Origin: an uncultured Opitutia bacterium
Lineage (GTDB): Bacteria > Verrucomicrobiota > Verrucomicrobiia > Opitutales > Coraliomargaritaceae
DNA: 64,000 nt
Direction: 5' to 3'
Assembly (NCBI GenBank): GCA_937136395.1
Contig: CAKZOI010000083.1
Location: forward strand, 21,005-85,004
Within the stretch, counting starts at the first letter, position 1, and each line of letters opens with the position of its first letter. The notes under the pieces are model-generated. The model was not told the origin of the DNA. It made no database searches and saw only the letters and a list, made by a program, of their open reading frames with translations. A program made the translations under genes and the position numbers. Of this stretch, positions 9,669 to 19,258 are shown piece by piece.

Positions 9669-10346
9669 TTAGTCAAGTAACTGTTTGAGTGCTTTCTTGG
9701 CTGCATCTGATTCGGCAATTTTCTTTGATGTGCCTGAACCTTCGGCGACGACTGTGCCATCGATCGTTACAGAAGCGCGATAGCGGCGGTCGTGGTCGGG
9801 ACCTTCAGCTGAGAGTTCTTGATAACTTGGGGTGGCTCCGTTGTATGTTTTTTGAGCCCATTCTTGCAGGCGTCCTTTTGGGTTTTTAGACAAATTACTA
9901 ATATCTGCGTCTGCAATTCGATCGCCGAAGAGCGTGAGGATGGTGCGGCGCGCGGCGTCCATGCCAGAGTCGAGGAAAATAGCTCCGAAAATGGCTTCGA
10001 GTGCATCTTCGAGCATCGCATGACTGGGCTCTGGATGGTGCTCTCGATGGCCTTCGCTAACTTGAAGAAAGGCGCCGAGATTAAGCTCGACTGCTTTGTT
10101 CGCTAGTGACTTACCGTTGACGATATTGGCGCGTAGGCGGTCCATCGTGCCTTCGTCGATCGAAGGGTAGGATGTATAGAGTGCTTCGGCAATGACGAGA
10201 TCGAGCACAGCGTCGCCGAGAAACTCAAGCCGCTGGTTGTCGCCTGTCTCAAGATCGCAGCTCGGGTGAGTTAAGGCGAGGGCGAGTTGCTGGGTATCTT
10301 TAAAGGTCGTGCCGATTCGAGCCTCTAGTTTGGAAAAATCTGTCAT
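9669..10346 (-). CDS. rnc: Ribonuclease III
   Basis: The enzyme cleaves double-stranded RNA during rRNA maturation and mRNA turnover. The 225-residue product has the catalytic signature QRLEFLGDAVLDLV (residues about 39-52), the second metal-binding segment around AMLEDALEAIFGAIFLD (about 109-125), and a C-terminal double-stranded RNA binding domain from about residue 155. It is the first gene of the leftward rnc-mfd-parvulin operon. The ATG at 10346 is about 130 nt from the divergent PhoH start, so the promoters of both units lie in that gap. Confidence 0.96.
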   Translation of the reverse strand: MTDFSKLEARIGTTFKDTQQLALALTHPSCDLETGDNQRLEFLGDAVLDLVIAEALYTSYPSIDEGTMDRLRANIVNGKSLANKAVELNLGAFLQVSEGHREHHPEPSHAMLEDALEAIFGAIFLDSGMDAARRTILTLFGDRIADADISNLSKNPKGRLQEWAQKTYNGATPSYQELSAEGPDHDRRYRASVTIDGTVVAEGSGTSKKIAESDAAKKALKQLLD

Positions 10347-10479
10347 ATCTTTGAGTAAAATTTGTTTATCTGTCTTTACGGCTTGCGCCAGCTGCCTCTG
10401 CTAGATTGCTTATTAATAGTCTAATAACCGCAGGCTGCAAATATCAGTTTGTATTAAAGTTGCTACCAATACCAGTCCC

Positions 10480-12027
10480 TTGCCGAAACAAAAATCGACC
10501 AAAACCAAGGATAAGATATTCGTCCTTGATACCAATGTTCTCCTCCACGACCCCCAGTGTCTGCATAAATTTGAGGAGAACACATTAGCCATCCCTGTTG
10601 AAGTTCTTGAAGAGCTCGACCGCAAAAAGTCCGCCCCTGGTGAACTTGGATTTGCGGCACGAAAGATCCATCGAGACTTGCGTGCCCTGTTTGATGACGA
10701 GCTGGCGGTGCCGCCTGAAATGAAGGGCAAGGGCAGCTCAGCTCTGAGCCGCGATCTGGCAAATGGTGGCCGCTTGATTGTGGTGATTAACGACTACTTT
10801 GTCAGTGGCGATCCCGCAAGCGAAGGCATGAATCGCCTGAAAGCGACTCTCGTGGATATGGAAAAGATGGATAGCCGCATTCTAGCGTCGGTCTTTTTTC
10901 TCAAGGAAGTCTGTGAAGATAGTCGAGTGATTCTTGTGACCAAGGATGCCAACATGGCATTGAAGGGAATTGCGCTTGGGCTGGAAGTTCAGGACTACAT
11001 GAACGACAAAGTCACCACGACCAAGATCGGCGGTGGCTGCAAAACGCTTACGATCGATAAAGAAGATTACCAGCGCTATATCGAAGAACATGGAGTGGAC
11101 CTTTCCCCTGAGCAGACCAGCCATCTTTTTATTAATGAATACATCTATCTCAGCGACGGCGAAAACGTCGAACCTGCGCGCTATCGGGGGGACGGTCAGA
11201 TCGAAGCATTGATCTTGGGTAATGAGGTGGGCATCAAGATTCCAAAAGGTATTAAAATTCATCCTCTCAACGACGAGCAGCGTATGCTCATGGATGCGAT
11301 TCTCGATGAGGATATCAAACTCGTCACCTGTTGTGGCAAGGCGGGCACGGGGAAGACACTCGTGAGTATCGCGATGGCGCTTTACCAAACATTAGGGGAT
11401 GATAATCTTTACGAGCGTGTCTTTATTACTCGACCACTGGTGCACATTGGCAAGGACACGGGCGCGCTGCCTGGCACCCTCGACGAAAAAATGGCTCCTT
11501 ATATCGCTCCGTTTTATGATAATTTGGAAGTGCTCTTTAGCAACCGTAAGGTAGCCAAAGAGCCAGAGCCCGAAACGGGCACTCATATTGATCGTATCAC
11601 TTCCAATCGTAAACGTAAGAAAGCGATGGCGAAGCTTGCTAAGCAACCTGCTCAGAGCGATTCCGCTGACGATGAAAGCACCAAGACACGCAAGCCATAT
11701 CAGTTCCTCTTTGATTTCGGAATCGTGGAGGTCGAGGCCATGACTTTCATTCGTGGCCGTTCACTCGCCAACACGATCTTTATTATTGATGAAGCTCAGA
11801 ATCTGACTCCGCACGAAGCAAAGACTGTTGTTAGCCGCATGGCGGAAGGTTCTAAGGTTATCTTACTCGGCGACCCCTACCAAGTGGATAGCATGTTTCT
11901 TGATGCGTGGTCCAACGGCTTGGTTCACACTGCGCAGCGCTTGAAAGGGACAGAAATCACCGCGCACCTAGAATTAGTGACTGGTGTGCGTTCAGAATTA
12001 GCAGAGCTGGCAGCCGACTTATTGTAG
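10480..12027 (+). CDS. PIN-domain plus PhoH ATPase (PhoH2 type)
   Basis: The protein fuses an N-terminal PIN RNase domain (residues about 12-170; [18 protein letters not shown], and [11 protein letters not shown]) to a PhoH ATPase domain (about 260-510). The latter has Walker [10 protein letters not shown], Walker B-type [13 protein letters not shown] and LLGDPYQVD. PhoH2 proteins of this architecture have been described as RNA-unwinding ribonucleases in mycobacteria; the function here is inferred. An acidic and basic insert (about residues 360-405) interrupts the ATPase domain. The start is a TTG at 10480: the PIN domain begins within 12 residues, no in-frame ATG precedes it, and the only upstream alternatives are rarer codons. 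Confidence 0.92.
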   Translation: MPKQKSTKTKDKIFVLDTNVLLHDPQCLHKFEENTLAIPVEVLEELDRKKSAPGELGFAARKIHRDLRALFDDELAVPPEMKGKGSSALSRDLANGGRLIVVINDYFVSGDPASEGMNRLKATLVDMEKMDSRILASVFFLKEVCEDSRVILVTKDANMALKGIALGLEVQDYMNDKVTTTKIGGGCKTLTIDKEDYQRYIEEHGVDLSPEQTSHLFINEYIYLSDGENVEPARYRGDGQIEALILGNEVGIKIPKGIKIHPLNDEQRMLMDAILDEDIKLVTCCGKAGTGKTLVSIAMALYQTLGDDNLYERVFITRPLVHIGKDTGALPGTLDEKMAPYIAPFYDNLEVLFSNRKVAKEPEPETGTHIDRITSNRKRKKAMAKLAKQPAQSDSADDESTKTRKPYQFLFDFGIVEVEAMTFIRGRSLANTIFIIDEAQNLTPHEAKTVVSRMAEGSKVILLGDPYQVDSMFLDAWSNGLVHTAQRLKGTEITAHLELVTGVRSELAELAADLL

Positions 12028-12142
12028 GGGTAGATTTTTGGGGTGTTGTTTAAATTAATCGCACCGGGTTCGTTAGATTTTACTGGAACCTGTATCCTAA
12101 AAAGTTGTCAGCTTTGCTGATCATTCACGATACATTATAACT

Positions 12143-13597
12143 ATGAAATTATTAGCTGCTACATGTTTTTCTCTGGTCCTGTTTCAAGCCTTTGCTGGAG
12201 CACAAGAGCACCCGAAGTTAGCCATTGATCTCGACGCACGCGCAATCACCGATGCCGCTCCTCAGCAAGTGGTTTCCTATGCGGATGTCCTGGAAGAGGC
12301 GACCCCTTCAGTCGTATCGGTCTATACTTCGCGCATTGTTTCGCCTGCTACGCGTCAGCAAGTGCCTGATTTTTTTCGTCAATTTGGACTGCCGGCACCT
12401 CAGCAAAGGCAGCCAGTTCAGCCACAACCAGAGCGTCGCGAATCGCTTGGTGTTGGTTCGGGAGTAGTGATTTCAGAGGATGGCTACATTATTACCAATG
12501 CGCACGTGGTGACGAGCGGTGGCGGTCGGCAGGCCGATGAGATCTTAGTTCGTTTTAGTGATAACAGTGAGCATGTTTCTGAGTTGATCGGATTTGATGA
12601 AAAGACCGATGTGGCAGTGCTCAAAATTGAAGTGGACGAGCCATTGTCCGCTCTCAAGATTGCGGATAGTGAGCTGCTGCGTGTGGGCGATATTGTTTTT
12701 GCTATTGGTAACCCACTCAATGTGGGATTGACCGTTACGCAAGGGATTGTCTCGGCGAAAGACCGTAATTCGCGGGGCATCTTAGGCCCTGGAGGTTACG
12801 AAGACTTTATTCAGACCGACGCGGCGATTAACATGGGAAACTCTGGCGGTGCCTTGATCGATGCGGCTGGCCGCTTGATCGGTATCAATACCGCGATTGT
12901 GTCGAGCTCTGGCGGAAGCAATGGTATTGGTTTTGCCATCCCCACGAAGCTAGCACTCAATGTTGCTCGGAATCTCATCGAGCGCGGCGAGGTGCCGCGC
13001 GGCTTACTGGGGCTTTTTCCTGAGGATTTAGATCGCGACATGGCAGAAGCCTTCGGCCTTGAAAGCACTAAAGGAGCTCTGGTCAATCAAGTGCAACCAG
13101 ACTCGCCCGCTGAGCGCGGCGGGATACGCCATGGAGATGTGATTTTGAGTGTCGATGATATCGAAATTGAGTCAGCGCCACAGCTGCGTCTGGTCGTTTC
13201 GCAGACCCTCCCAGGCACAGAAGTGTTGATTAAGCTTGTCCGCCAAGGCGAAACCATGGAGCTCCCAGTTGTGCTTGGCAGTTTAAACGGCTCTGTCGTT
13301 TCGTTTGGTCCCGTTCAAGAAATTCTTGAAGGAGTCGTTCTTGGTGAGCTTAGCGACGAAGTGCGCACTGCGATGAAGGTGCCTGACAATGTAGAAGGTG
13401 TTCTCGTGGAGTCGGTCTCAGCCGACTCTCCCTATGCGGTCCGAAGGGAAATCGCTCAAGGAATGCTTATTTTAGAGGTCAATGGACAGAGGGTTTCTAC
13501 GCCATCTGAAGTTGCGGATCAGCTTAGAAAAGGGATTAATCGCTTCTACGTGTGGTTTCAAGGATCGTCAGGCTTTGTGGTTCTACGCATTAAGTAG
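12143..13597 (+). CDS. Periplasmic serine protease, HtrA/Deg family
   Basis: This is a protein-quality-control protease of the periplasm. A Sec signal peptide occupies the first ~20 residues (cleavage near AGA). The trypsin-like domain carries the triad His121 (in NAHVV), Asp156 (in KTDVAVL) and Ser234 (in GNSGGAL). Two PDZ domains follow: the first around residues 290-380, the second around 390-480, where the motif is more divergent. A Gln/Pro-rich stretch near residues 80-98 matches the LA-loop position of DegP-like enzymes. The 484-residue length fits DegP/DegQ. The ychJ-like gene starts 5 nt after the stop, so they are probably co-transcribed. Confidence 0.93.
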   Translation: MKLLAATCFSLVLFQAFAGAQEHPKLAIDLDARAITDAAPQQVVSYADVLEEATPSVVSVYTSRIVSPATRQQVPDFFRQFGLPAPQQRQPVQPQPERRESLGVGSGVVISEDGYIITNAHVVTSGGGRQADEILVRFSDNSEHVSELIGFDEKTDVAVLKIEVDEPLSALKIADSELLRVGDIVFAIGNPLNVGLTVTQGIVSAKDRNSRGILGPGGYEDFIQTDAAINMGNSGGALIDAAGRLIGINTAIVSSSGGSNGIGFAIPTKLALNVARNLIERGEVPRGLLGLFPEDLDRDMAEAFGLESTKGALVNQVQPDSPAERGGIRHGDVILSVDDIEIESAPQLRLVVSQTLPGTEVLIKLVRQGETMELPVVLGSLNGSVVSFGPVQEILEGVVLGELSDEVRTAMKVPDNVEGVLVESVSADSPYAVRREIAQGMLILEVNGQRVSTPSEVADQLRKGINRFYVWFQGSSGFVVLRIK

Positions 13598-13602
13598 AGG
13601 CC

Positions 13603-14013
13603 ATGCCCACGCCTACTAATTGCCCCTGTGGCTCGGACCTTGCATACGCAGAATGTTGTCAGCCTTTTCATGACAGGCGTGAAAAGGCGCCCACAGCACA
13701 GGCCTTGATGCGTTCGCGCTATACGTCATATGTGCTCGGACTGGTTGATTACCTCGTCGAGACCACACATCCTTCCGCGCGTGCTAGAGATTTAGCTACT
13801 GCCTATCAGCAGACATTCGAGACCATTCAATGGATCGATCTCAAGATTTGCAGCACCTTTCAAGGTGGGCCTGCGGATAAAACTGGAAAGGTTGAATTTA
13901 AGGCGAGCTACCTGCAAGGCAGCCGTCATTCTGTCCATCATGAGCATTCGCGGTTTAAGCGCTATAAAGGTGACTGGCATTATTTCGACGGTGTCGTGAG
14001 TGATCAAAAGTAA
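13603..14013 (+). CDS. ychJ: YchJ-like SEC-C motif protein
   Basis: The 136-residue product belongs to the YchJ (UPF0225) family, whose biochemical role is not established. The N-terminal metal-binding cysteines are intact (CPCGSDLAYAECC, residues 8-20), followed by the family pattern ALMRSRYTSYVLG and a C-terminal block with VEFKASY and HHEHSRFKR. The ATG is 5 nt downstream of the protease stop and the GIY-YIG gene begins 5 nt after its own stop. The three therefore look like one operon. Confidence 0.88.
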   Translation: MPTPTNCPCGSDLAYAECCQPFHDRREKAPTAQALMRSRYTSYVLGLVDYLVETTHPSARARDLATAYQQTFETIQWIDLKICSTFQGGPADKTGKVEFKASYLQGSRHSVHHEHSRFKRYKGDWHYFDGVVSDQK

Positions 14014-14018
14014 GCTAG

Positions 14019-14276
14019 ATGTGGAGTGTTTATATACTGCGTTGCGGCGATGCTAGCCTCTATACCGGAGTCGCGGTAGATGTAGCGCGCCGTTTTGAAG
14101 AGCATCAATCACAAGGTCCCAAATCCGCCAAATACACCCGTGGGCGTGGACCCTTACAGATTGTTTATCAGCGCGAGGTCGGCACCCGTTCGGAGGCTTG
14201 CGCCGAAGAATACCGGATTAAGCAACTCTCCAAAGCGGACAAGGAAGCTCTGATTATGGAAGGGCAGTTAAAGTAG
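14019..14276 (+). CDS. GIY-YIG nuclease domain protein (UPF0213/YhbQ-like)
   Basis: The 85-residue product consists only of a GIY-YIG domain: VYILRCGDASLYTGV (GIY and YIG strands, residues 4-18), the catalytic-type Arg in RRFEEH (24-29), and a conserved Glu/Lys block at EEYRIKQLSK. Small stand-alone members such as YhbQ are thought to act on DNA or in repair. Its stop codon is embedded in a short inverted repeat. Confidence 0.88.
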   Translation: MWSVYILRCGDASLYTGVAVDVARRFEEHQSQGPKSAKYTRGRGPLQIVYQREVGTRSEACAEEYRIKQLSKADKEALIMEGQLK

Positions 14277-14297
14277 CGGCGGACGCCCCGACCGCTA
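14274..14297. repeat. Short REP-like inverted repeat overlapping a stop codon
   Basis: TAGCGG at 14274-14279 is mirrored by CCGCTA at 14292-14297. The first half contains the TAG stop of the GIY-YIG gene. The core motif (TAGCGGCG) also occurs in the large inverted repeat at 56064-56158, suggesting a shared repeat family. The evidence is weak for this short copy. Confidence 0.35.
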
Positions 14298-14428
14298 TCT
14301 GCCTGAGCGACTGAACGCAGGAACCACTAGATGAAATGTGTAGCGTGCCGCTTCAGAGGACGACTGGCATGACCTCGCGGTAACAACTAATTCGTTTGCT
14401 AAAGTTGCACGCCACTATCTATCCACAA

Positions 14429-14460
14429 AAAAGCCCGTTGGTCGAAACCAACGGGCTTTT
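14429..14460. terminator. Bidirectional Rho-independent terminator
   Basis: A 14-bp perfect stem (14429-14442 with 14447-14460) with a 4-nt loop is flanked by A and T runs. It separates the rightward protease/GIY-YIG unit from the leftward Pal-like gene and can serve both. Confidence 0.92.
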
Positions 14461-14485
14461 TAGAAATGTATCCGACGGGTGTCGT

Positions 14486-15079
14486 TTATTGGAGGATGAT
14501 TAAATCAGCGCGACGGTCTTGGGCAGACAGGTTCTTTTCGAGGCCTGCGGTGGATTCGAGGCTGCCCTTGGAGAGTGTATGCACACGTGCGGGGCTGATG
14601 CCTAAAGTAATGATGTAGTCTTTCGCGCTATTGGCACGACGCTCACCTAGAGCAATGTTATACTCGGCAGTGCCATACCAGTCGCAGTGCCCCTCGATCA
14701 ACAACTCATCGCTAGAGTTGTCGTTTAAATGATTGGCTGCCTGCTGAAGCTTGGAGCGCTCAGAAGCAGAGATTGAAGAAGAATCAAAACCGAAATAGAC
14801 GGAAGGAAGCACCCCTTCGATCATATTTTTACCATTGTATTTACCATTTCCCATGCCCTCGCCAGAACCGCGCTCTGTCAGCACATCTCCATCGATACCA
14901 TAGCCGCCTACTGGGCCTGCTGGGATAAGGTCTCCGTCGATGCCATTTCCAATTCTAGAGGTGTCGCCACCGATGCTTGTTCCGCGGTCCGATGGCGTTG
15001 GAGCCTGTTTACGTGTGCAAGCGGGAAGGAGGAGTGCTGCAATGAGAAGGGTAATGAAAATGCGTGCCGTCTTATACAT
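14486..15079 (-). CDS. pal: Peptidoglycan-associated lipoprotein (Pal/OmpA domain)
   Basis: It is predicted to anchor the outer membrane to peptidoglycan as part of a Tol-Pal-type system. A lipoprotein signal peptide ends at LLPAC (Cys21). A Gly/Asp-rich linker (residues about 30-85) repeats the motif IDGD. The OmpA-like domain (about 90-197) has VYFGFDSSSI, LLIEGHCDWYGTAEYN and LGERRANSAKDYI. The end of the domain is slightly off consensus (QDRRADLIIL where NRRVE is usual). No tolB or tolQR genes are in the window, so pal rather than a paralogue is inferred from size and lipidation. Confidence 0.85.
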   Translation of the reverse strand: MYKTARIFITLLIAALLLPACTRKQAPTPSDRGTSIGGDTSRIGNGIDGDLIPAGPVGGYGIDGDVLTERGSGEGMGNGKYNGKNMIEGVLPSVYFGFDSSSISASERSKLQQAANHLNDNSSDELLIEGHCDWYGTAEYNIALGERRANSAKDYIITLGISPARVHTLSKGSLESTAGLEKNLSAQDRRADLIILQ

Positions 15080-15156
15080 AGCGGATTAATGTGGTGGCAT
15101 GATTTGTATCTCGCAAACATTTTCCTTTATTCTTGTATAGAAAAAACCTCACTAAA

Positions 15157-16011
15157 ATGCCACCGCCCCTCAGCCAATTGATAAAATCTACACCAAAGGT
15201 CTTTTTGATCGATAACGGATCGCTCCGACCGCAAGCGACTTTCGCGTTGCGTGAACTCGCTGCGCAGTTAACCGAACGTGGCCAGCAAGAAGTCGAACCT
15301 GTCAGCCTGCTGCATTCGCATAAAATTCCAGTTGAAAAAATTGGCGGCGTGCCTGCAACGATTGTGCGTCGTCGTTTGCGCGAATGCATCGCCGCAGGTG
15401 AGCGCCATTTTATTATGCTGCCGCTTTTTCTCGGCCCGAGTTCCGCAATTCGCGATTACTTGCCCGAACTGATCGAAGAGGCGAGGGCGCAGGCGCCTGA
15501 CATCCAAGTCCAAATTGCCGACCCGCTGGCGGGAGCAACCGTCGATGCGCCTGATCCACGGCTTGCCGAGATACTAGCCGATCATGTCCGCTCCATCATT
15601 GAGGCAGAGCAATACGCTCTCCCAAAGGTCGCTCTAGTCGATCACGGCACCCCTGTTCAATCTGTCAACCGTGTGCGTAATGCGGTGGCTCAGCAACTTG
15701 CGAGCTTGCTAGAGAAAGAGACTAGTCAAGTAGTCGCCAGTTCCATGGAGCGTCGCGACGGACCGGAATATGCGTTTAACGAGCCCTTGCTCGAGCGTCT
15801 CGACACGGTGTTTGATTCTGGAGGTGCATGCGTCGTCGCCATGTTTTTTCTACTCCCAGGTCGCCACGCTGGAGAGGGCGGCGATGTTGTCGAGATTTGC
15901 GACGACCTCAAAGCACGTGGCGCATTTCAAAAAATATCCATCACGCCTCTGCTCGCAGAGCACCCTATGCTCTTAGACATCCTGCTCGACCGATTGGCTG
16001 CAGTCGAATGA
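15157..16011 (+). CDS. CbiX-like chelatase family protein
   Basis: The protein has two CbiX/sirohydrochlorin-chelatase-like halves (residues about 12-130 and 150-284). In the second half the metal-site residues are kept: LVDHGTP and LLPGRHAGEGGD. In the first half the usual HG is replaced by LIDNGSLRP, so the active-site His is missing there. Family members insert cobalt, nickel or iron into tetrapyrroles. No other tetrapyrrole gene is nearby, so the substrate cannot be assigned. The ATG at 15157 is preferred over a TTG 24 nt upstream because conserved sequence begins only about 12 residues further on. Confidence 0.75.
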   Translation: MPPPLSQLIKSTPKVFLIDNGSLRPQATFALRELAAQLTERGQQEVEPVSLLHSHKIPVEKIGGVPATIVRRRLRECIAAGERHFIMLPLFLGPSSAIRDYLPELIEEARAQAPDIQVQIADPLAGATVDAPDPRLAEILADHVRSIIEAEQYALPKVALVDHGTPVQSVNRVRNAVAQQLASLLEKETSQVVASSMERRDGPEYAFNEPLLERLDTVFDSGGACVVAMFFLLPGRHAGEGGDVVEICDDLKARGAFQKISITPLLAEHPMLLDILLDRLAAVE

Positions 16012-16290
16012 TTCAGCCGTAGCTTCCACAATTGAATTTGTAGCAAAGGGCAATGCTCAGTCATTGCCGTGGACCTAAATGTTTCAAAGTGTCGGCGCTT
16101 GCGAGGGAGCGCAACCCTCCAGCTTTTCATCGAACATTCCTCCAGTTGGTGTGATCATTTATAGATTGGAGTCCTTAGTATTTTGCTGATACGTTCCAGC
16201 CGTAAGGTAATTTCCGATCAGTGACTGCATGGCTATGCGCTACGTTCGCGCTTGTGACTTCAATCGCAGTGTATACTACTTGGCTGGATA

Positions 16291-17250
16291 ATGGCTGATC
16301 GAGTAATAGAGTTTGAAATAAGCAAAGGTGCAAAAGCGGGTCGCGCGGATAAAATCTTTGCGTCGGCATTTGAGGATGTCAGCCGTGCGCGTTTGCAGCG
16401 TGCGTTTGAGGCAGGGGCGGTGACCTTTGACGGGCAGGTGATCGATAAACGCTTTAAGGTGAATCAACCCGGGACTTTACGTGCTGTATTGGTGGAGCCG
16501 AAGGCAAGCGAAGGTCCTAAGCCAGTAGAGATACTGCTGGATGTCATCTATGAAGATGAATCGATTTTAGTGGTTAATAAGGTGGCAGGTATGATTACTC
16601 ATCCTGGAAGTGGCACGGGTGATGATACACTCGTGCATGCGCTCCTGCATCATACGAAAGGAGATTTGAGCACGGTGGGGGCTCCGGATCGGCCTGGTAT
16701 CGTTCACCGCTTAGATAAGGAAACGAGTGGCTTGATCGTTGTGGCAAAGAACGACCTCGCGCACCACAAGCTGGCGGCTGCATTTAGTGAGCGGAAAACT
16801 TATAAGCGCTATACGGCATTGGTGCAGACCGCGCCGAAGTTGTCGCGAGGTTCAATTAAGGACGCAATCGGCCGACATCCTGTGATGCGGACCAAAATGG
16901 CAGTGGTGCAATCCGGGAAAGAGGCGCACACAGACTGGCAGGTGAAGCAGCGCTTTGGCCAGCGTGCGGCGCTGGTGAGTTGTGTGATCCATACGGGGCG
17001 CACGCATCAGATACGGGTGCATATGAGTTCGATTAAGCTGCCTTTGCTGGGTGACCCCACATACGGGTTTAAGGCGAGTCGATTGAAGGCGTATACTGTT
17101 CCGCGCGTTATGTTGCATTCTACCGAGTTGCACATTCAGCATCCTGAGCGTGATGAATGGATGGAATTTGAGGCACCTCTACCGCAGGATTTTTGTGAAT
17201 TGATTCAACAGTTGGAAGCGTCGGACAAGTCGCCTGCAGAGTCTTGGTAA
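16291..17250 (+). CDS. Pseudouridine synthase, RluA/RluD family
   Basis: The enzyme isomerises uridine in rRNA (or tRNA). A degenerate S4 RNA-binding domain (residues about 17-70) precedes the catalytic domain. The catalytic motif [12 protein letters not shown] places the nucleophile at Asp142, and the [12 protein letters not shown] motif is also present. At 319 residues it is the size of RluD (326) and has the same S4-plus-catalytic layout. RluD would modify 23S rRNA helix 69; assignment among RluA, RluC and RluD is by architecture only. The gene is isolated: 280 nt upstream and 260 nt downstream are gene-free. Confidence 0.9.
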   Translation: MADRVIEFEISKGAKAGRADKIFASAFEDVSRARLQRAFEAGAVTFDGQVIDKRFKVNQPGTLRAVLVEPKASEGPKPVEILLDVIYEDESILVVNKVAGMITHPGSGTGDDTLVHALLHHTKGDLSTVGAPDRPGIVHRLDKETSGLIVVAKNDLAHHKLAAAFSERKTYKRYTALVQTAPKLSRGSIKDAIGRHPVMRTKMAVVQSGKEAHTDWQVKQRFGQRAALVSCVIHTGRTHQIRVHMSSIKLPLLGDPTYGFKASRLKAYTVPRVMLHSTELHIQHPERDEWMEFEAPLPQDFCELIQQLEASDKSPAESW

Positions 17251-17511
17251 TTGGCGTAGTCTATAGGTGGTGTCTTCGGTGGCACGGTGATGTAACGCGA
17301 TGTCGTTATTTTTACATAATTTTCAGTTCAACAGTTATCCTACAGAATTCACTATTTTTGGGTATGCGTTTTAAGCTTTGCTGCGCTTAGGCCTTTAGCG
17401 AGTTATTCACAGTGAGTTTAGCTAAAGTCGACATGGGAATTTTATGAAAAGGCGCAGGAATAAACTCTATTGCATCGTGGGTCACTTTACTTAGGATTGG
17501 GTTTTCTACTT

Positions 17512-18777
17512 ATGAGTATTCATATCCTGACTACCGATCAAAAGATGGTCGAACAGCTTACCCAACTGTTCGCTGGAGGGGAACATGCGTTTACCTTCTA
17601 TGATGACCTTGAAGTTTTGATCGCCATGCTGCTTAAGTTGAAAAAGCCCGATATGGTTTTTTTATGACTTGCTGTTAGAGGCCACTTTGTGGGCTTTTGA
17701 CGCACTGTTTTATGGCACAAAGAAAACGAACCTGATCGCTTTTGAGCCGATCGAGGAAGGCGGCCAAGAAGGGGCGCATCGTTGCCCCAAGAATGCGAAA
17801 CACTATTTAGTGCTTTCGGCTGACATGCGCCGGTCTAAGGTGCGTTTGCAGAAAGTGATTCATGAGGTCGCGCAGACTTCTGTGGAGAAGAAAGCAAAGC
17901 GCAAGGTTGCGAAGAAGAAGGTGGCGTCTGCCAATGTAAGTGCATCGGCGAAATCAACTATTGTCGGCGATGTGGTGGCTCCAGTGACGATTACTCGTCA
18001 ACTAACTGCACGCAGTCCTGCAATGCAGGACTTTCTAGTGCGCATCAATGAAGTGGCGAGCAAGGCCTCTTTGATTCTTATTGAAGGTGAAGACGGTGCC
18101 GAGTTTGAGCTCGCAGCGCGCGAGTTGAACTTTCGAGCGAATGGAGATGTCTTTCCTTTAATGGTGCTTGACCCGATGCATTTGTGTGCGGCTCAGTTGA
18201 AGGTCTTATCTAAATCGAAAAATACGCCCATTTATTGCTACATTGGTATTTCGTATGAGCTCACATCGCATTCTGTCGAGCAGTTGGCGGAGACGATCAA
18301 GTTGATCTTTAAAGAGCGTGTAGATTCGCCATTACGTTTATTCTTGGGCATGTTAACGGCTCTGAGGAATATGCAAGTGCAAGTGCCATGGAGTTAGTGA
18401 ACCTCTTTCGTAAGGATGGCACGCCCCTTGAATTGCCAGGCATGGCAGATCGCAAGGAAGATGTGCAAGTAATCGCCCAGTCCGTTTTTGCGATGCTACG
18501 TGTGGCGCATCCATTTCTCTGCACCCGGACTCTATCAGTTAAGGCTATAGAATACCTTGAAGAGGAGCATGAGTCATTGGACTATTCTCGCCTGATTCGT
18601 ATGATTCGAAATTCGATGGCGCTCACTCAGCGCGACACTTTAACAGAGCGAGAATTGAAAAACTTTAGCGACGATAGCCCTAGCTCTCGGCACATGATTG
18701 AGAGCTTTGCAGATGAGAAATTCTTTGCCGAGCAAAGTGGGGTAGAGGATATGTCAGACTTAGCCGAAGGCGGCTAA
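17512..18777 (+). pseudogene. Receiver-like plus degenerate sigma-54-activator-like ATPase, two frameshifts
   Basis: Three consecutive open segments in frames 1, 2, 1 (17512-17667, 17669-about 18348, about 18349-18777) read as one protein of about 421 residues. Segment one resembles a receiver domain start (IHILTTD, then PDMVF). The second holds a Lys-rich linker and an NtrC-like region (RSPAMQDFLVRINEVAS, LILIEGEDGAEFELAAREL). The third has SASAMELVNLFR and LELPGMADRKEDV, as in sigma-54 activators. Removing one T from the T7 run (17657-17663) gives FYDLLLEA; adding one G to GGG (18346-18348) gives FLGHVNGSEEYASA. Both shifts are thus single homopolymer-length changes. Independently of the shifts, Walker A is degenerate (GEDGAEFE for GESGTGKE) and no C-terminal Fis-type HTH is seen. 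It could be a decayed gene, a sequencing artefact over an ATPase-dead paralogue, or a slippage-expressed gene. Confidence 0.75.
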
Positions 18778-18781
18778 ACGA

Positions 18782-18811
18782 AAAAAGGCCACCCGTTTAG
18801 GTGGCCTTTTT
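18782..18811. terminator. Bidirectional Rho-independent terminator
   Basis: A 12-bp perfect stem (18782-18793 with 18800-18811) flanked by A and T runs lies between the broken activator gene (+) and the small membrane protein gene (-). Confidence 0.92.
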
Positions 18812-18833
18812 GTGTTAAAATTGAATGAGGCGA

Positions 18834-19145
18834 TTACTTCGCCGCGCTCTTTTGTTTACGCTGGTCGACGAGAACGATCATGAACATGTGATAAGAGAAC
18901 CAGAAAACAGCCGTGATCGGTATTGCTGTGAAGCATGCTTGTAGCTGGGCAATGAAAGGATCTGGAGAGAATGTGAATGGGCGCAACAAGTAAGACATCA
19001 GGACGAAAAAGACGAATGTCAGGATGAAGCCGAGTGAAATGTGCCCTTTAGTGAGGAGTTTCTGATATGGTGCGTTTTCCATTAGTAGGAGCAGAAAAAG
19101 CTCCTGAGAGATGGTGTCAAAGCGAAATTGCGCTTTTCGCTGCAT
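18834..19145 (-). CDS. Small membrane protein, unknown
   Basis: The 103-residue product is not recognised. It has a basic/amphipathic N-terminus (residues 1-32), two predicted transmembrane segments (about 36-54 and 66-92), a short loop rich in Phe/Pro between them, and a basic C-terminus (DQRKQKSAAK). Both ends are therefore predicted to be cytoplasmic. It is transcribed divergently from secG with about 110 nt between the starts. It is bounded on the other side by a terminator, so it is a single-gene unit. Confidence 0.65.
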   Translation of the reverse strand: MQRKAQFRFDTISQELFLLLLMENAPYQKLLTKGHISLGFILTFVFFVLMSYLLRPFTFSPDPFIAQLQACFTAIPITAVFWFSYHMFMIVLVDQRKQKSAAK

Positions 19146-19258
19146 AGTTTTTGTTCAAATTTGATGATTTAGCTAGTAAAAGGCATGAATTTCTCTCTTG
19201 AACTCCCGCCTGCACTGGGCATTTTCCTCCTTTTTCCAATTTTCACCCGCTTAATCTT

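Noticed and set aside
10347..10479. Promoters between the divergent rnc and PhoH genes
   Set aside because: They must exist, but no -35/-10 pair could be placed with confidence.
16080..16135. Short GC-rich inverted repeats (GAGGG/CCCTC and TTGCG/CGCAA) upstream of the pseudouridine synthase
   Set aside because: Stems are only 5 bp and mutually overlapping; too weak to call a repeat or terminator.
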